A stretch of DNA of 64,000 nt from positions 1 to 64,000 of the forward strand of contig JAEUPP010000068.1 in NCBI GenBank assembly GCA_016790075.1. Direction: 5' to 3'. The stretch comes from Rhodanobacteraceae bacterium (GTDB lineage Bacteria; Pseudomonadota; Gammaproteobacteria; Xanthomonadales; Rhodanobacteraceae). Position 1 is the first letter of the stretch, and each line of letters starts with the position of its first letter. The translations under genes were made by a program, and so were the position numbers. Below the pieces are notes generated by a model. The model worked only from the letters and a program-made list of their open reading frames with translations, had not been told where the DNA came from and ran no database searches. Positions 17,813 through 27,480 of the stretch are shown in pieces.

Positions 17813-18838
17813 TCAGACGACGCGGGCGCGCAGCAGGTCGTGAATATTCAGCGCGCCGACGAGTTTCTTGTTGTCGTCGACCACGAGCAGCGCATGGATG
17901 GTGAAATCCTCCATAAGCCGGGCGGCCTCAATGGCGAGCTTGTCAGGCGTGATCGTCTTGGCCTTGGTCGTCATCAGCCGCGCCAGCGGCGTCGAGCGCA
18001 GGTCTACCGCCTCGTCATCCAGTGCACGGCGCAGGTCGCCATCGGTAAATACGCCCAGCAGCGTGTCCTGGGCGTCAACGACAGCGGTCATGCCCAGTCC
18101 CTTGCGCGACATTTCGACCAATGCTTCTGACAGGCTGGAGCCGACGCCTACCTTGGGTACCTGGTCGCCGGTATGCATGACATCGCTGATATGCAGCAGC
18201 AGGCGGCGGCCCAGCGAACCGGCTGGGTGTGAACGGGCGAAATCATCAGCGGTAAACCCGCGTGCTTCGAGCAGCGCAACCGCAAGGGCATCGCCCATGA
18301 CCAGCGCGGCGGTTGTGCTCGCGGTCGGGGCCAGCCCCAGCGGGCAGGCTTCGGCCGGAACGCTCACGTCGAGATGGACATCGGCCAGCCGCGCCAGCGA
18401 AGAACCGTCATTGCCACTCATTGCGATCAGCGGAATGCCCTGGCGCCGGATCAGCGGCAGTATGGTCAGCAGTTCATCCGTCTCGCCGGAGTTGGACAGG
18501 GCCAGCACCACGTCCTTCTGCGTGATCATGCCGAGGTCGCCATGACTGGCTTCCCCCGGATGGACGAAGAAGGCCGGTGTGCCGGTCGATGCCAGCGTCG
18601 CCGCGATCTTGCGCGCGATATGACCGGACTTGCCCATGCCGGACACGACGACACGGCCGGGGCAGTCGAACATCAGCTGGCAGGCGCGCAGAAAGTTGTC
18701 GTCGATGCGCGACTTGAGCAGATCAATGGCCCGGGCTTCGGTCTCGACGACCTGGAGCGCACTGCGCACCAGCGACGCCTGATTCAGCGGCAGATGGTTC
18801 GTGGAGGCGGAAATCAGCGGCAGGATCTGGGCATTCAT
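17813..18838 (-). CDS. kdsD: D-arabinose 5-phosphate isomerase KdsD
   Basis: 341 residues from the ATG at 18838; upstream in-frame sequence is not conserved. N-terminal SIS domain (VVVSGMGKSGHIARKIAATL and FFVHPGEASHGDLGMI with the catalytic His region) followed by two CBS domains (about residues 210-330, ending LVGALNIHDLLRARVV). It converts ribulose-5-phosphate to arabinose-5-phosphate, the first Kdo step. Transcribed divergently from the BolA gene. Confidence 0.95.
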   Translation of the reverse strand: MNAQILPLISASTNHLPLNQASLVRSALQVVETEARAIDLLKSRIDDNFLRACQLMFDCPGRVVVSGMGKSGHIARKIAATLASTGTPAFFVHPGEASHGDLGMITQKDVVLALSNSGETDELLTILPLIRRQGIPLIAMSGNDGSSLARLADVHLDVSVPAEACPLGLAPTASTTAALVMGDALAVALLEARGFTADDFARSHPAGSLGRRLLLHISDVMHTGDQVPKVGVGSSLSEALVEMSRKGLGMTAVVDAQDTLLGVFTDGDLRRALDDEAVDLRSTPLARLMTTKAKTITPDKLAIEAARLMEDFTIHALLVVDDNKKLVGALNIHDLLRARVV

Positions 18839-19026
18839 GAGCAGGGCAGGGTGCAGCAGGGAAACGGGGCGCTCAAACGCTACGTTTTGGCGCCAGCGGA
18901 TTTTCGGTAACATGCGCGTCCCCATAGTGTAGCCGGTTAGTCGTGCCCGTCGCAGGGACGGGGCCAGCCTGCATTTCGTCGCGGCGATCCATCGCCGCCC
19001 TGAATCCGCCACGGATAGCGCCCCAT

Positions 19027-19263
19027 ATGGACAGCCAGACCATCAAGAATCTGATCGAGCAAGGACTGCCCGGCGCCAGCGCCGAAGTCAGCGGTGCCGA
19101 CGGCGTGCATTTCGAGGCCGTCGTGACCGCCGAAGCCTTTCGCGGCAAGCTGCCGCTGGCACGGCACCGTATGGTTTACGCAACACTCGGTGATCTGATG
19201 GGTGGCGCCATCCATGCGCTGGCCCTCAAGACCGTGACACCTGAAGAAGCGGGAAAGCAGTAG
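19027..19263 (+). CDS. ibaG: BolA/IbaG family protein
   Basis: 78 residues from the ATG at 19027. It shows the BolA class II KH-like fold with SGADGVHFEAVVTAEAF and LPLARHRMVYATLG, where the conserved His helps ligate a Fe-S cluster with a monothiol glutaredoxin. Position directly before murA, as for ibaG (yrbA) in E. coli, supports IbaG over BolA. It may be co-transcribed with murA, 112 bp downstream. Confidence 0.88.
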   Translation: MDSQTIKNLIEQGLPGASAEVSGADGVHFEAVVTAEAFRGKLPLARHRMVYATLGDLMGGAIHALALKTVTPEEAGKQ

Positions 19264-19372
19264 TGCCGTTTTCCTGCCGGTTTTGACGGCGGCAGGCGCT
19301 GCTTCCCCCAATAGTGCGCGGTCTGCCCGGCTGGGGCGGCTCCCGCGATGTGGATTTCCCGTTACCGAGTAA

Positions 19373-20635
<1,263 letters not shown>

Positions 20636-20656
20636 GCATACCGCCCTACAGGAACG

Positions 20657-20756
20657 GGTGGGCCTTGGCCCACCATTGCTTCGGAACGTGACGAAGGTGG
20701 GCTAAAGCCCACCCTACACTTCCGGAATGAAAACGTAGGGTGGGCCTTGGCCCACC
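20657..20756. repeat. REP-like cluster: three GGTGGGC...GCCCACC palindromes
   Basis: Three 18-bp palindromes lie between the convergent murA and DUF3108 genes: 20657-20674 and 20739-20756 (GGTGGGCCTTGGCCCACC) and 20696-20713 (GGTGGGCTAAAGCCCACC). The second is followed by CTAC and the third preceded by GTAG, extending the inverted symmetry. This resembles the GTAGGGTGGGC-type REP sequences common in gammaproteobacteria, usually mobilised by RAYT transposases. They may also end transcription from both sides. Confidence 0.8.
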
Positions 20757-20772
20757 ATCGCCCTGGATCAGG

Positions 20773-21480
20773 TCAGCGGATCGCCTTCAGCTCCATCACG
20801 ATATTGTTGCCGTCCTTCTGCACCTGCTCGACCTGCAGCGGTGCAAGCAACTGCGGCGTATACCAGGAACTGCCCTTGCCGGGCTTGTCGGTGCGCTCAA
20901 AGCGCGTAGCCGGAAATTCACCCGCGCGCAGGTGCAGCGGCTTGCTTTCGCGCTGCTCGAAGCGTTGCGTTTCTATGGCCTCCTTGCTGGCCACCTGAAA
21001 TTCACCCGTGGCTGACTGCTGGCGACCGAGGGCAAGCACCACGAGATGCCGGTCTATCGTGGCTGGCCGCAACACATAGCGGAACAGCTCGCCCTTGTCG
21101 GTTACGCGGGCTTCGTTGGAAGCCCAGTCGAATTCGATGCTGCGCTGCTTGGATTTCAGCGTGGCGTCCTGCCTGTAGCGGTAGTCCTGGCTCTGCAGCG
21201 AACCATCGCCGGTGACGATGAAGCGCGACTCCTCGCGTACGTCCAGACCCAGCAGCCGGGCCATTCCGGCCGTGCCCCGCGTCTCGGTAGTGAGTGTCCA
21301 CTGGCTGGCATCGCCGCGGCTCAGCGTCATCGTCGCCTCGCCTATGGTCTTGCCGCCGCGCTGCACATCGTAGGTCGCGACGAAAGGCTTGAGCTCGCGC
21401 ATTGCGGGTGGCGTGGTGGCGACAGGATCAGCGGCGGCGGGTTGGGCAGCCAGCAGGGCGAGCAGGGCGAGCAATCGCAT
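20773..21480 (-). CDS. DUF3108 family periplasmic protein
   Basis: 235 residues with a signal peptide (MRLLALLALLAAQPAAA). The beta-rich body matches the DUF3108 pattern: FVATYDVQRGGKTIGEATM near the N-terminus, then SRFIVTGDGSLQSQDYRYRQ and a region on polymer-like strands. Proteins of this family are periplasmic, of unknown function, and structurally related to lipoprotein/LPS-binding beta-sheets. It is a single gene convergent with murA. Confidence 0.8.
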   Translation of the reverse strand: MRLLALLALLAAQPAAADPVATTPPAMRELKPFVATYDVQRGGKTIGEATMTLSRGDASQWTLTTETRGTAGMARLLGLDVREESRFIVTGDGSLQSQDYRYRQDATLKSKQRSIEFDWASNEARVTDKGELFRYVLRPATIDRHLVVLALGRQQSATGEFQVASKEAIETQRFEQRESKPLHLRAGEFPATRFERTDKPGKGSSWYTPQLLAPLQVEQVQKDGNNIVMELKAIR

Positions 21481-21733
21481 GTGGGGAAATCTCTGGACGG
21501 GCCGGGATTGGGTTATTGGTGCGGAAGCCCGGTCGAGTCAAGGGGGCGCCCGCACAGAGGGCTCAGTGTTCTCAACGCGGGCTGAATACGGCCCGTCTGG
21601 CCACCGGACCGCCAGGGGGCTGGTCTGCTGCTGCGGGTGGCGCAAGTCATCGCGTTGATGCAAAAGCCACGATTGGAAAAAGCAAAGTGCTGCGCTAGGC
21701 TCGGCCGGGCCGGCGTCTCAGGGGAAGCGTTCC

Positions 21734-22129
21734 GTGGCTACCGAATTGCAGCGTCTTGAAATTGGCGGTCAGACGATCTGGGTTGAGGTGGGGGATTCGA
21801 TCCGTCCGGCGCCGGGCAATCAACGCAGCAGTACCGATGGCGGAATTGTCCGCACCAGTGCAGGAGGCACCGCGCTGACGGCTGCTGCGGTGGTGCTGGC
21901 CCAGGCCGATATCACCCATACCCTCAGCGCGCTGATTACACCGATTCATGCCGCGCTGGCGCAGATACGGCCCGAAGAAGTTGCGGTAGAGCTGTCACTG
22001 GGCCTCAAGGGCGAAGTCGGTGTGTTTGTCGCCAAGAGCGAGGCCAATGCGGCGCTGAAAATCACGGCAAAGTGGAAGTTCACGCAGGGACAGCCCCCAC
22101 CTGATCCAGTCTCCCCCGAACAGCAGTGA
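21734..22129 (+). CDS. Trypco1 (CU044_2847)-like protein, first gene of the conflict operon
   Basis: 131 residues from a GTG at 21734 with AGGGGA about 8 bp upstream. The sequence has the layout I associate with the trypsin-co-occurring domain 1/CU044_2847 family: a short beta hairpin (IGGQTIWVEV), a Gly-containing linker, a helix (ITHTLSALITPIHAALAQI), then EEVAVELSLGLKGEVGVFVA and KITAKWKF. Such proteins are encoded beside trypsin-like proteases in NTP-dependent conflict systems and are thought to regulate them. Its stop overlaps the start of the protease gene (GTGA), exactly that context. Confidence 0.75.
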   Translation: MATELQRLEIGGQTIWVEVGDSIRPAPGNQRSSTDGGIVRTSAGGTALTAAAVVLAQADITHTLSALITPIHAALAQIRPEEVAVELSLGLKGEVGVFVAKSEANAALKITAKWKFTQGQPPPDPVSPEQQ

Positions 22130-23601
22130 GCGACCATTTCATGGTCCAGCGCATTCGCGATGCCATGGTCAGCCTGCACTCGCATGTGACGGATGATGCC
22201 CCTGCGCATTTCGTCTGCAGTGGTGTGCTGGTTGCTCCAGCTGTTGTACTGACCGTCAGGCACGTATTTGACAATTTCCAGTCAGACGGCCTGTGGGTAA
22301 GGCCGCAGGTGAATCGCAGTCCGGCGCTGGCTATCCAGGGTCAGGTTCATTTCCATCCCAGCCTGGACGCGGCCTGGTTCAGTCTGGCGAGCCACCCGCC
22401 GCATGCCCTTACGCTGCAGCTCGATCACTCCAAGGGGTATGAACCGGCAGCTGATTACGATCTGTATGCGTATTTTGAAAATGCGCTCAACGAAGCGCTT
22501 CGGCGGCGAGTGACCGCGTTTACCGATACCTGGCAGCGCTACTCAACCGAGCCCTTGCATCAATGTGGCATGAGTGGCGGAGCGCTCTGCCGGAACGGTG
22601 CACTCTGGGGCCTGCTGTTTGCGCGTTATGACGACCTCAGTGCCAACCGCGGCTGTGTGGTTGCCATGCATCAGCTCTGGGAGGGGTTTCTCGATCAGAT
22701 TCCCGGTGTCGCCGCTCCCTTTGCCGCTACCTCTCGGCGCGATGCAGAGTCCACCTGGTCGCATGCGGCAGTGGTTATCTCCCTGCGTGAGGCGGTGAAA
22801 GCCGTGCTCAGCGTGCCGCCGCTGTGCAACTGGCCCTGGCCGCAGCCGGTAGTGGACGGGATTCCCCAGCGGCTGTCGGAATTGCTGAACTCCGCTGAGC
22901 GCGAGCGCGGTGCACAGGTGGTGGACTGGATCGTTGATCTGGCTGATGCCATCAACCAAGCCATGGACTACGCCACCCTGACCTTGGACCGGGCAGCAAA
23001 AAAGCGAACCCGCGACGGCCTGATGCGGGCCATGGGCATGGCATCCCGCCTGTGCCTGGACCCCGTGCAGCTCGCTGCGTTGCAGGGATTGGAACAAAGG
23101 CTGGAAGTCTCGGCGGCCACCACAGAAGGTGCCCTGGTCGCCGCGCGGGAGCAGCCGCATCAGGGCTGGCTCGTGACACGTCACGACAAGGATGCGCCCG
23201 CGGTCAAGGACCGTTACGCGTGTTCCTGGATCGAACACGGCGAAGGCAATGACAAGAACTACGGCATTCTCAGCGCGATCGCGTCCATGCCGTCCAGGGA
23301 AAATCCGACCGGTGAGCGGATCACCGTCAGTGCGTCCAACGAGAAACGCTGGCGCGCGTTTCTGACCGACGAGCGTCAGCGCGGGCGCGGGCGCTGTCTG
23401 ATTCTGAGCAAGGACTACCGCGATGCGCTGGGGACGGATACCGAAATCTGGCTGCAACGTTTTGGCATCGCCGTGGTTGTCTTGCTCGGCGACGTGAGTG
23501 GCCTGTTCTGGCTGGAAGAAGATCTGCTGCTCGGCCGCATCCAGGGCTTCCTGCGCGGTTTTGAAGAATCCGATCACTGGAAAACGCCCGATGCCCCCTG
23601 A
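22126..23601 (+). CDS. trypsin-like serine protease with C-terminal VMAP-like region (effector)
   Basis: 491 residues. The N-terminal ~190 residues are a trypsin-fold peptidase with an intact triad: His46 in LTVRHVFDN, Asp81 in HPSLDAAWF, Ser150 in HQCGMSGGALC. No signal peptide is seen, so it should act in the cytoplasm. A helical middle (about 215-330, with VVDWIVDLADAINQAMDYA) and a C-terminal alpha/beta region (about 350-480, with WLVTRHDKD and LFWLEEDLLLGRIQGFL) resemble the vWA-MoxR-associated protein (VMAP) architecture. The protease is the probable toxic effector, held in check until the AAA+/sensor partners respond. It overlaps the Trypco1 gene at its start and the AAA+ gene at its end. 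Confidence 0.8.
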   Translation: MSDHFMVQRIRDAMVSLHSHVTDDAPAHFVCSGVLVAPAVVLTVRHVFDNFQSDGLWVRPQVNRSPALAIQGQVHFHPSLDAAWFSLASHPPHALTLQLDHSKGYEPAADYDLYAYFENALNEALRRRVTAFTDTWQRYSTEPLHQCGMSGGALCRNGALWGLLFARYDDLSANRGCVVAMHQLWEGFLDQIPGVAAPFAATSRRDAESTWSHAAVVISLREAVKAVLSVPPLCNWPWPQPVVDGIPQRLSELLNSAERERGAQVVDWIVDLADAINQAMDYATLTLDRAAKKRTRDGLMRAMGMASRLCLDPVQLAALQGLEQRLEVSAATTEGALVAAREQPHQGWLVTRHDKDAPAVKDRYACSWIEHGEGNDKNYGILSAIASMPSRENPTGERITVSASNEKRWRAFLTDERQRGRGRCLILSKDYRDALGTDTEIWLQRFGIAVVVLLGDVSGLFWLEEDLLLGRIQGFLRGFEESDHWKTPDAP

Positions 23602-24547
23602 CTACGCCCAAACCCCCCTACACCTGCCCGCCATGGCTTCCTGGCCGCCGGCCTGGCACGAATTCGACGAGCAGCAACGCGATGCCCTGCGTGCCGCCGA
23701 GGCGGCCGGGCGGCCGCTGCTGGTACGCGGTGATCCGGGTACCGGCAAGAGCCAGCTGGCGCATGCGGCGGCTTTTGCTTCCGGGCGGGCGTTTCTGCCG
23801 CTGGTGGTGGATTCGCGTACCGAGGCCACTGACCTGCTATGGCGCTTCGATGCCATTGCCCGGCTGGCCGATGCACATCTGTGTGCCGTGGCCGGGGCCG
23901 ATGTGCCCACGGGCCTGGCCAGCGAGCGTTATCTGCGGCCCGGGCCCCTGTGGTGGGCGTTCGACTGGAATGGAGCAAGCGATCAGTGCGCCCGGCTGCG
24001 TTCGCCCGAGCCGCCACCGGAAACCGCGCCGGACTGGACGCCGGCCAAAGGCTGCGTGGTGCTGATCGATGAAATCGACAAGGCCGAGGCAGAGCTGCCC
24101 AATGGCCTGCTCGAAGCCCTGGGCAATGGCCGCTTCAGTGTGGCGGCGCTGCAGGGCAAGGTGGTGCGGCAGAACCCGGCCCAGCCGCCGCCGCTGGTGG
24201 TGATCACCACCAATGACGAACGCGAACTGCCGCCAGCCTTTCTGCGCCGCTGCCTGGTTCTTACCCTGAAGCTGCCCGAGGGGGCGGAGCTCAAGCAGTT
24301 TCTGCTCCGGCGCGGCCGGCTCCATCGCGGCGCCTGGGCCAAGGCCAACGAAGCGGTGCTGGAGCAGGCGGCCGACATGCTGCTGGACGATCGCCGCGAT
24401 GCCCAGGCGGCGGGAATCTATACGCCCGGCCTGGCGGAATACCTGGATCTGCTGCGCGCGCTGGAGCAGGTCGGCGGCAGTGATCCGGGGGCCATGCTGC
24501 AGCGCCTGCGCGCCTTCACCTATCAGAAACAGCCGGGCGGGGAATGA
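23591..24547 (+). CDS. MoxR-type AAA+ ATPase
   Basis: 318 residues from the ATG at 23591, inside the last codons of the protease gene. Walker A is GDPGTGKS at residues 47-54, Walker B CVVLIDEIDKA at about 155-165, sensor 1 VVITTNDERELPPAFLRRC with an Arg finger. This pattern is the MoxR branch of AAA+ ATPases that partner vWA proteins. Here it lies between the protease and a SAV_2336-like protein, forming the ATPase core of the conflict system. Its stop overlaps the next start (ATGA). Confidence 0.9.
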   Translation: MPPDYAQTPLHLPAMASWPPAWHEFDEQQRDALRAAEAAGRPLLVRGDPGTGKSQLAHAAAFASGRAFLPLVVDSRTEATDLLWRFDAIARLADAHLCAVAGADVPTGLASERYLRPGPLWWAFDWNGASDQCARLRSPEPPPETAPDWTPAKGCVVLIDEIDKAEAELPNGLLEALGNGRFSVAALQGKVVRQNPAQPPPLVVITTNDERELPPAFLRRCLVLTLKLPEGAELKQFLLRRGRLHRGAWAKANEAVLEQAADMLLDDRRDAQAAGIYTPGLAEYLDLLRALEQVGGSDPGAMLQRLRAFTYQKQPGGE

Positions 24548-27300
24548 GCGGCGCCGCGCCGCGGCATCACCGGGCTGCGCTGGGCCGTGCCGACCTGGCC
24601 TGGCTGCTGGCGGCTGGCGTCCTGCCGGAGTCCAGCGCCGCGGCGCTATGCGGTTTCCAGCCCCGAGCGCCGGCTACGGAGCACGAACCACTGGACATGA
24701 AGGTATTGCCGCCGCTGCCGGAATTTTCCCGGAGCGAAAACAGCGGCAAGGCGGAAACGGCTGCCGCACTGCGCGCACCGCAGTTCCATGTCAGCCAGAC
24801 CGCGCTGGCGGTCAGTGAAGACGACGCACCGGCGCAACTGGCCGCCGGGGAACCCCTGCGGGAATTGCCCCAGTCCGATCCGGACCAGTCCGCCCCGGCC
24901 CTGGTGCCCCTATGGCCAGCGGGGCCGCTGCGCCGCCTGCTGCGGCGGGTACTGCGTGCGCCGGTGGCGACCGCGCAATGGGACACCCAGCGCTGGATCG
25001 CCCTGGTCTGCCGCGGCCAGCCCCTGCCACCGCGCCCGCCGCAGCGCTACCGCCCCAGCTGGCGCGGCGCCACGGCCCTGGTGATCCATGACAGCGAGGA
25101 CCTGCGTGTCCTGAATGCGGACCTGCAGCAGCTGGTGCGGCAGGCACTGGCCAGCTCCAGCGGCCTGGCCCGCATCTACTGGCTGGATACGCAGGGGCAA
25201 TGCTGGGCCGCACAGTGGCAGGGCGAACGCCGGCCGCTGCGCTGGCAGCAGGTGAAGGCCGCCCGCTTTGCCACGGTGCCGCGCTGGTTATGGCTGGGCT
25301 CGGCGGCGGCGCTGGACAGCGCCGCCGGAGAAAGCTGGAGAAAACAACTGCGCCGGCATCTGCAGCGCCGCGGCGAACTGGCCTGGCTGCGCCCAGGGCC
25401 GGGCCTGCAGCGGCCGCTGCGTGGCGTGCAGGTACAGCGCTGGGATCGTCCGTCCGCACCCGGCGCAGGCCAGTACGATCTGACCCATCTGCTCGCGGCC
25501 CTGGCCCTGGCCGTACGCGTGGAGCCGGTGCTGCTGCGTGCCTTGCGCCGCGCCCTGGCCCTGCCGGTGCAGGCGGAAATCCAGGTCTGGTCGCATGCGG
25601 ATGTGCTGGCCGAGGGGGCGTATGCCTGCATCCTGAAACCCGAGCGACTGGCCCATTACCGCGAGCAGGCCAGACAGCTGCCCCCGACGCTGGGCCTGCG
25701 GCTGGCTGCGCTGATCGTTGACCACCACCGTCATCTCTCGCCGCTGATCCAGCAGGAAGAAGCGGCCCTGGCCTTCGATCTGCTTTCTGGCGGCAGGGCC
25801 ACGGACGATCCGGGCCAATGGCGGGACGTGGCCCAGACCCTCTACCAGAACAGCGACACGCCGCTGGGTCAGGCCTTGGGCGCCTATGTACAGCGCGCAA
25901 GATGGCGGGCGCACCCTTCACTCTGGAGCAGTGTGCCCGCTCTGGCCCAGGCCTGGGTGCTGGCAGCAAAGGACGAGATCAAGGCCGGTGCGCCGCTGCC
26001 GGCGGGAATACCGGCCGGCACGGTGACGCAGTTGCTGAGCACGGAGCCAGGCGGCCCGCAGCAGCCTTGGCGGCTGCAGCAGCGCGGGCAGAACCTGGTG
26101 CTGCTGCCGGAGCATCTGGCCGCGCGCAATCGACCGCTGGCCCGGCTCAACCTGCCTGCCGCTGAGGCAGGCGTGCAGCTGGAAAGGGATGGGCATAGCC
26201 GCTGGCTGGCCCTGGGTGCACACGCAGCCGATCTGGGGCCATTGTCACCGGGCCAGTCACTGACCCTGCATGCCCCCGGCCTTAGCACCCGGATCGATGC
26301 ACTGCTCCGGCCCGTATGGGCCAGCGAATGGGGCCGCGATGCGCAGGGACTCTACGTGCTGCTTCCACCGCTGGGACCCTGGCCGCAGCGGTTTTCCTGG
26401 CCGCTGGCCACGGACAGCGTATTCGGCACGCCCATACGGCTAAGCAAACGCGCCGCACTGGTGTTTGGCATAGACCGGAAATACGGCCCGTTCGCGCAGC
26501 TGATCGTCGACACGATCGTGCAGATGTTTCGCTGGATACCGCCGGGTGAGTTCTGGATGGGGTCACCGGAAGCGGAAAGGCTGGCCATTCCCGACGAATC
26601 GGCTCGCAGCGTGACGTCGGATGAGGCGCCGCGGCATCGGGTGCGGCATACCCAGGGGTACTGGCTGGCGGATACGGCGTGTACCCAGGCCTTGTGGCTG
26701 GCGGTGATGGGCGGGAAAAACCCCAGCCAGTTTGCGGACGACTTGTCCTGTCCGGTGGAGCGGGTGAGCTGGGATGAGGTACAGGGCTTCCTGCAGCAGC
26801 TGGCACGGCAACTGGGTGAAGGGGTAGAGGCGGTATTGCCGACCGAAGCGCAATGGGAGTACGCCTGCCGTGCGGGGACCGAGAGCGCGTTTGCGTTCGG
26901 GGCGACAGTGACGACGGATCAGGTCAACTACGACGGCAACTATCCTTATGGCGATGCCCCGAAAGGGGTATTCCGGCGGCGCACCGTTCCGGTAAAGGCC
27001 TTGCCGGCGAATGGCTGGGGTCTTTACCAGATGCATGGGAATGTCTGGGAATGGTGTGTGGACGGGGTGCGCGATTACGCCGGGACGGCGGATGCGGAGG
27101 TGCTGGAGGACCCGATTGGTCCGCTGGAAGCAGCCGGGCCTGCCTTGCGCGGCGGCTCCTGGATCAACTACGCCAGGTTCGCGCGCTCGGCCTGCCGCGC
27201 CCGCGCCAGGCCTGGCGTCCGGTTCGACGGCGTCGGGTTCCGGTTTGCTCTGAGGTCCTCAAGCCCAGCAGCAGCCGGCGGGCCGCTGGACAGGGTTTAG
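24544..27300 (+). CDS. SAV_2336-like (vWA-related) protein with C-terminal FGE/C-type-lectin domain, DGR target
   Basis: 918 residues, starting by ATGA overlap with the AAA+ gene. Residues ~1-300 resemble the SAV_2336 N-terminal module found next to MoxR ATPases, with a vWA-like strand (GATALVIHDSEDLRVLNAD) that has lost the usual metal site; ~300-650 is a helical and beta-rich linker. Residues ~661-905 form an FGE/SUMF1 fold: FRWIPPGEFWMGSPE, PTEAQWEYACRAGTE, NGWGLYQMHGNVWEW and finally LRGGSWINYARFARSA. The last segment (from residue 868) is the surface loop region that DGRs diversify, and the nucleotide pattern there fits that (see the variable repeat). Inference: a recognition subunit whose variable lectin-like face senses ligand. 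Confidence 0.8.
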   Translation: MSGAAPRHHRAALGRADLAWLLAAGVLPESSAAALCGFQPRAPATEHEPLDMKVLPPLPEFSRSENSGKAETAAALRAPQFHVSQTALAVSEDDAPAQLAAGEPLRELPQSDPDQSAPALVPLWPAGPLRRLLRRVLRAPVATAQWDTQRWIALVCRGQPLPPRPPQRYRPSWRGATALVIHDSEDLRVLNADLQQLVRQALASSSGLARIYWLDTQGQCWAAQWQGERRPLRWQQVKAARFATVPRWLWLGSAAALDSAAGESWRKQLRRHLQRRGELAWLRPGPGLQRPLRGVQVQRWDRPSAPGAGQYDLTHLLAALALAVRVEPVLLRALRRALALPVQAEIQVWSHADVLAEGAYACILKPERLAHYREQARQLPPTLGLRLAALIVDHHRHLSPLIQQEEAALAFDLLSGGRATDDPGQWRDVAQTLYQNSDTPLGQALGAYVQRARWRAHPSLWSSVPALAQAWVLAAKDEIKAGAPLPAGIPAGTVTQLLSTEPGGPQQPWRLQQRGQNLVLLPEHLAARNRPLARLNLPAAEAGVQLERDGHSRWLALGAHAADLGPLSPGQSLTLHAPGLSTRIDALLRPVWASEWGRDAQGLYVLLPPLGPWPQRFSWPLATDSVFGTPIRLSKRAALVFGIDRKYGPFAQLIVDTIVQMFRWIPPGEFWMGSPEAERLAIPDESARSVTSDEAPRHRVRHTQGYWLADTACTQALWLAVMGGKNPSQFADDLSCPVERVSWDEVQGFLQQLARQLGEGVEAVLPTEAQWEYACRAGTESAFAFGATVTTDQVNYDGNYPYGDAPKGVFRRRTVPVKALPANGWGLYQMHGNVWEWCVDGVRDYAGTADAEVLEDPIGPLEAAGPALRGGSWINYARFARSACRARARPGVRFDGVGFRFALRSSSPAAAGGPLDRV
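27146..27300 (+). repeat. DGR variable repeat 1 (VR1)
   Basis: 155 bp at the 3' end of the 918-codon gene, aligning without gaps to 28177-28331. Conserved anchors are TGCGCGGCGGCTCCTGG at the left and GGGTTCCGGTTTGCTCTGAG on the right. Between them about nine codons differ from the partner at bases 1 and/or 2 while base 3 stays C (TTC/CGC, TGC/TTC, GCC/GAC, CGC/GGC, GTC/GGC, TTC/CGC, GAC/CAC, GGC/AAC, GTC/ACC), as expected if the template read AAC. The encoded region is the ligand face of the C-type-lectin/FGE fold. Confidence 0.8.
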
Positions 27301-27342
27301 CGCGCCGGAGGCGCGCGCGTTGGCCGCGCGGGACGCGCGGCC
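27300..27342. repeat. tandem GC-rich hairpins 3' of VR1
   Basis: Two perfect inverted repeats directly after the stop codon: GCGCGCC-GGA-GGCGCGC at 27300-27316 (7-bp stem) and a 9-bp stem GGCCGCGCG-GGA-CGCGCGGCC at 27322-27342. Both have a GGA loop. The same pair follows VR2. GC-rich hairpins just downstream of variable repeats are known target-recognition elements in DGRs; alternatively they may end transcription, but no U-tract follows. Confidence 0.75.
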
Positions 27343-27408
27343 GGCGGCTGACTGACGGGTTTTCAGGTTCCAGCGCAACCAGATCACATCACTCAACGGG
27401 AACAGCTC

Positions 27409-27480
27409 ATGAGCCTGCACTTCTTCGCGGTACCAGCGCTGGATGGCCAGGCCCAGCAAAGCGCCTTCACCACGTCATGA
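27409..27480 (+). pseudogene. remnant of a DGR accessory (HRDC-like) gene
   Basis: A 23-codon reading frame beginning MSLHFFAVPALDGQAQQ, then going out of homology and ending at 27480; its stop overlaps the ATG of the next gene (ATGA). The start strongly resembles that of the ~110-residue HRDC-type accessory proteins that lie between target gene and reverse transcriptase in many DGRs (recalled pattern RFF..PVLD). The rest of that gene, the template repeat and the reverse transcriptase are missing, so I read it as a deletion scar. Resemblance rests on about 15 residues. Confidence 0.5.

Noticed and set aside
26853-27476. Upstream extension of the second FGE gene
   Set aside because: Overlaps the 918-codon gene in another frame; homology begins only after the ATG at 27477.
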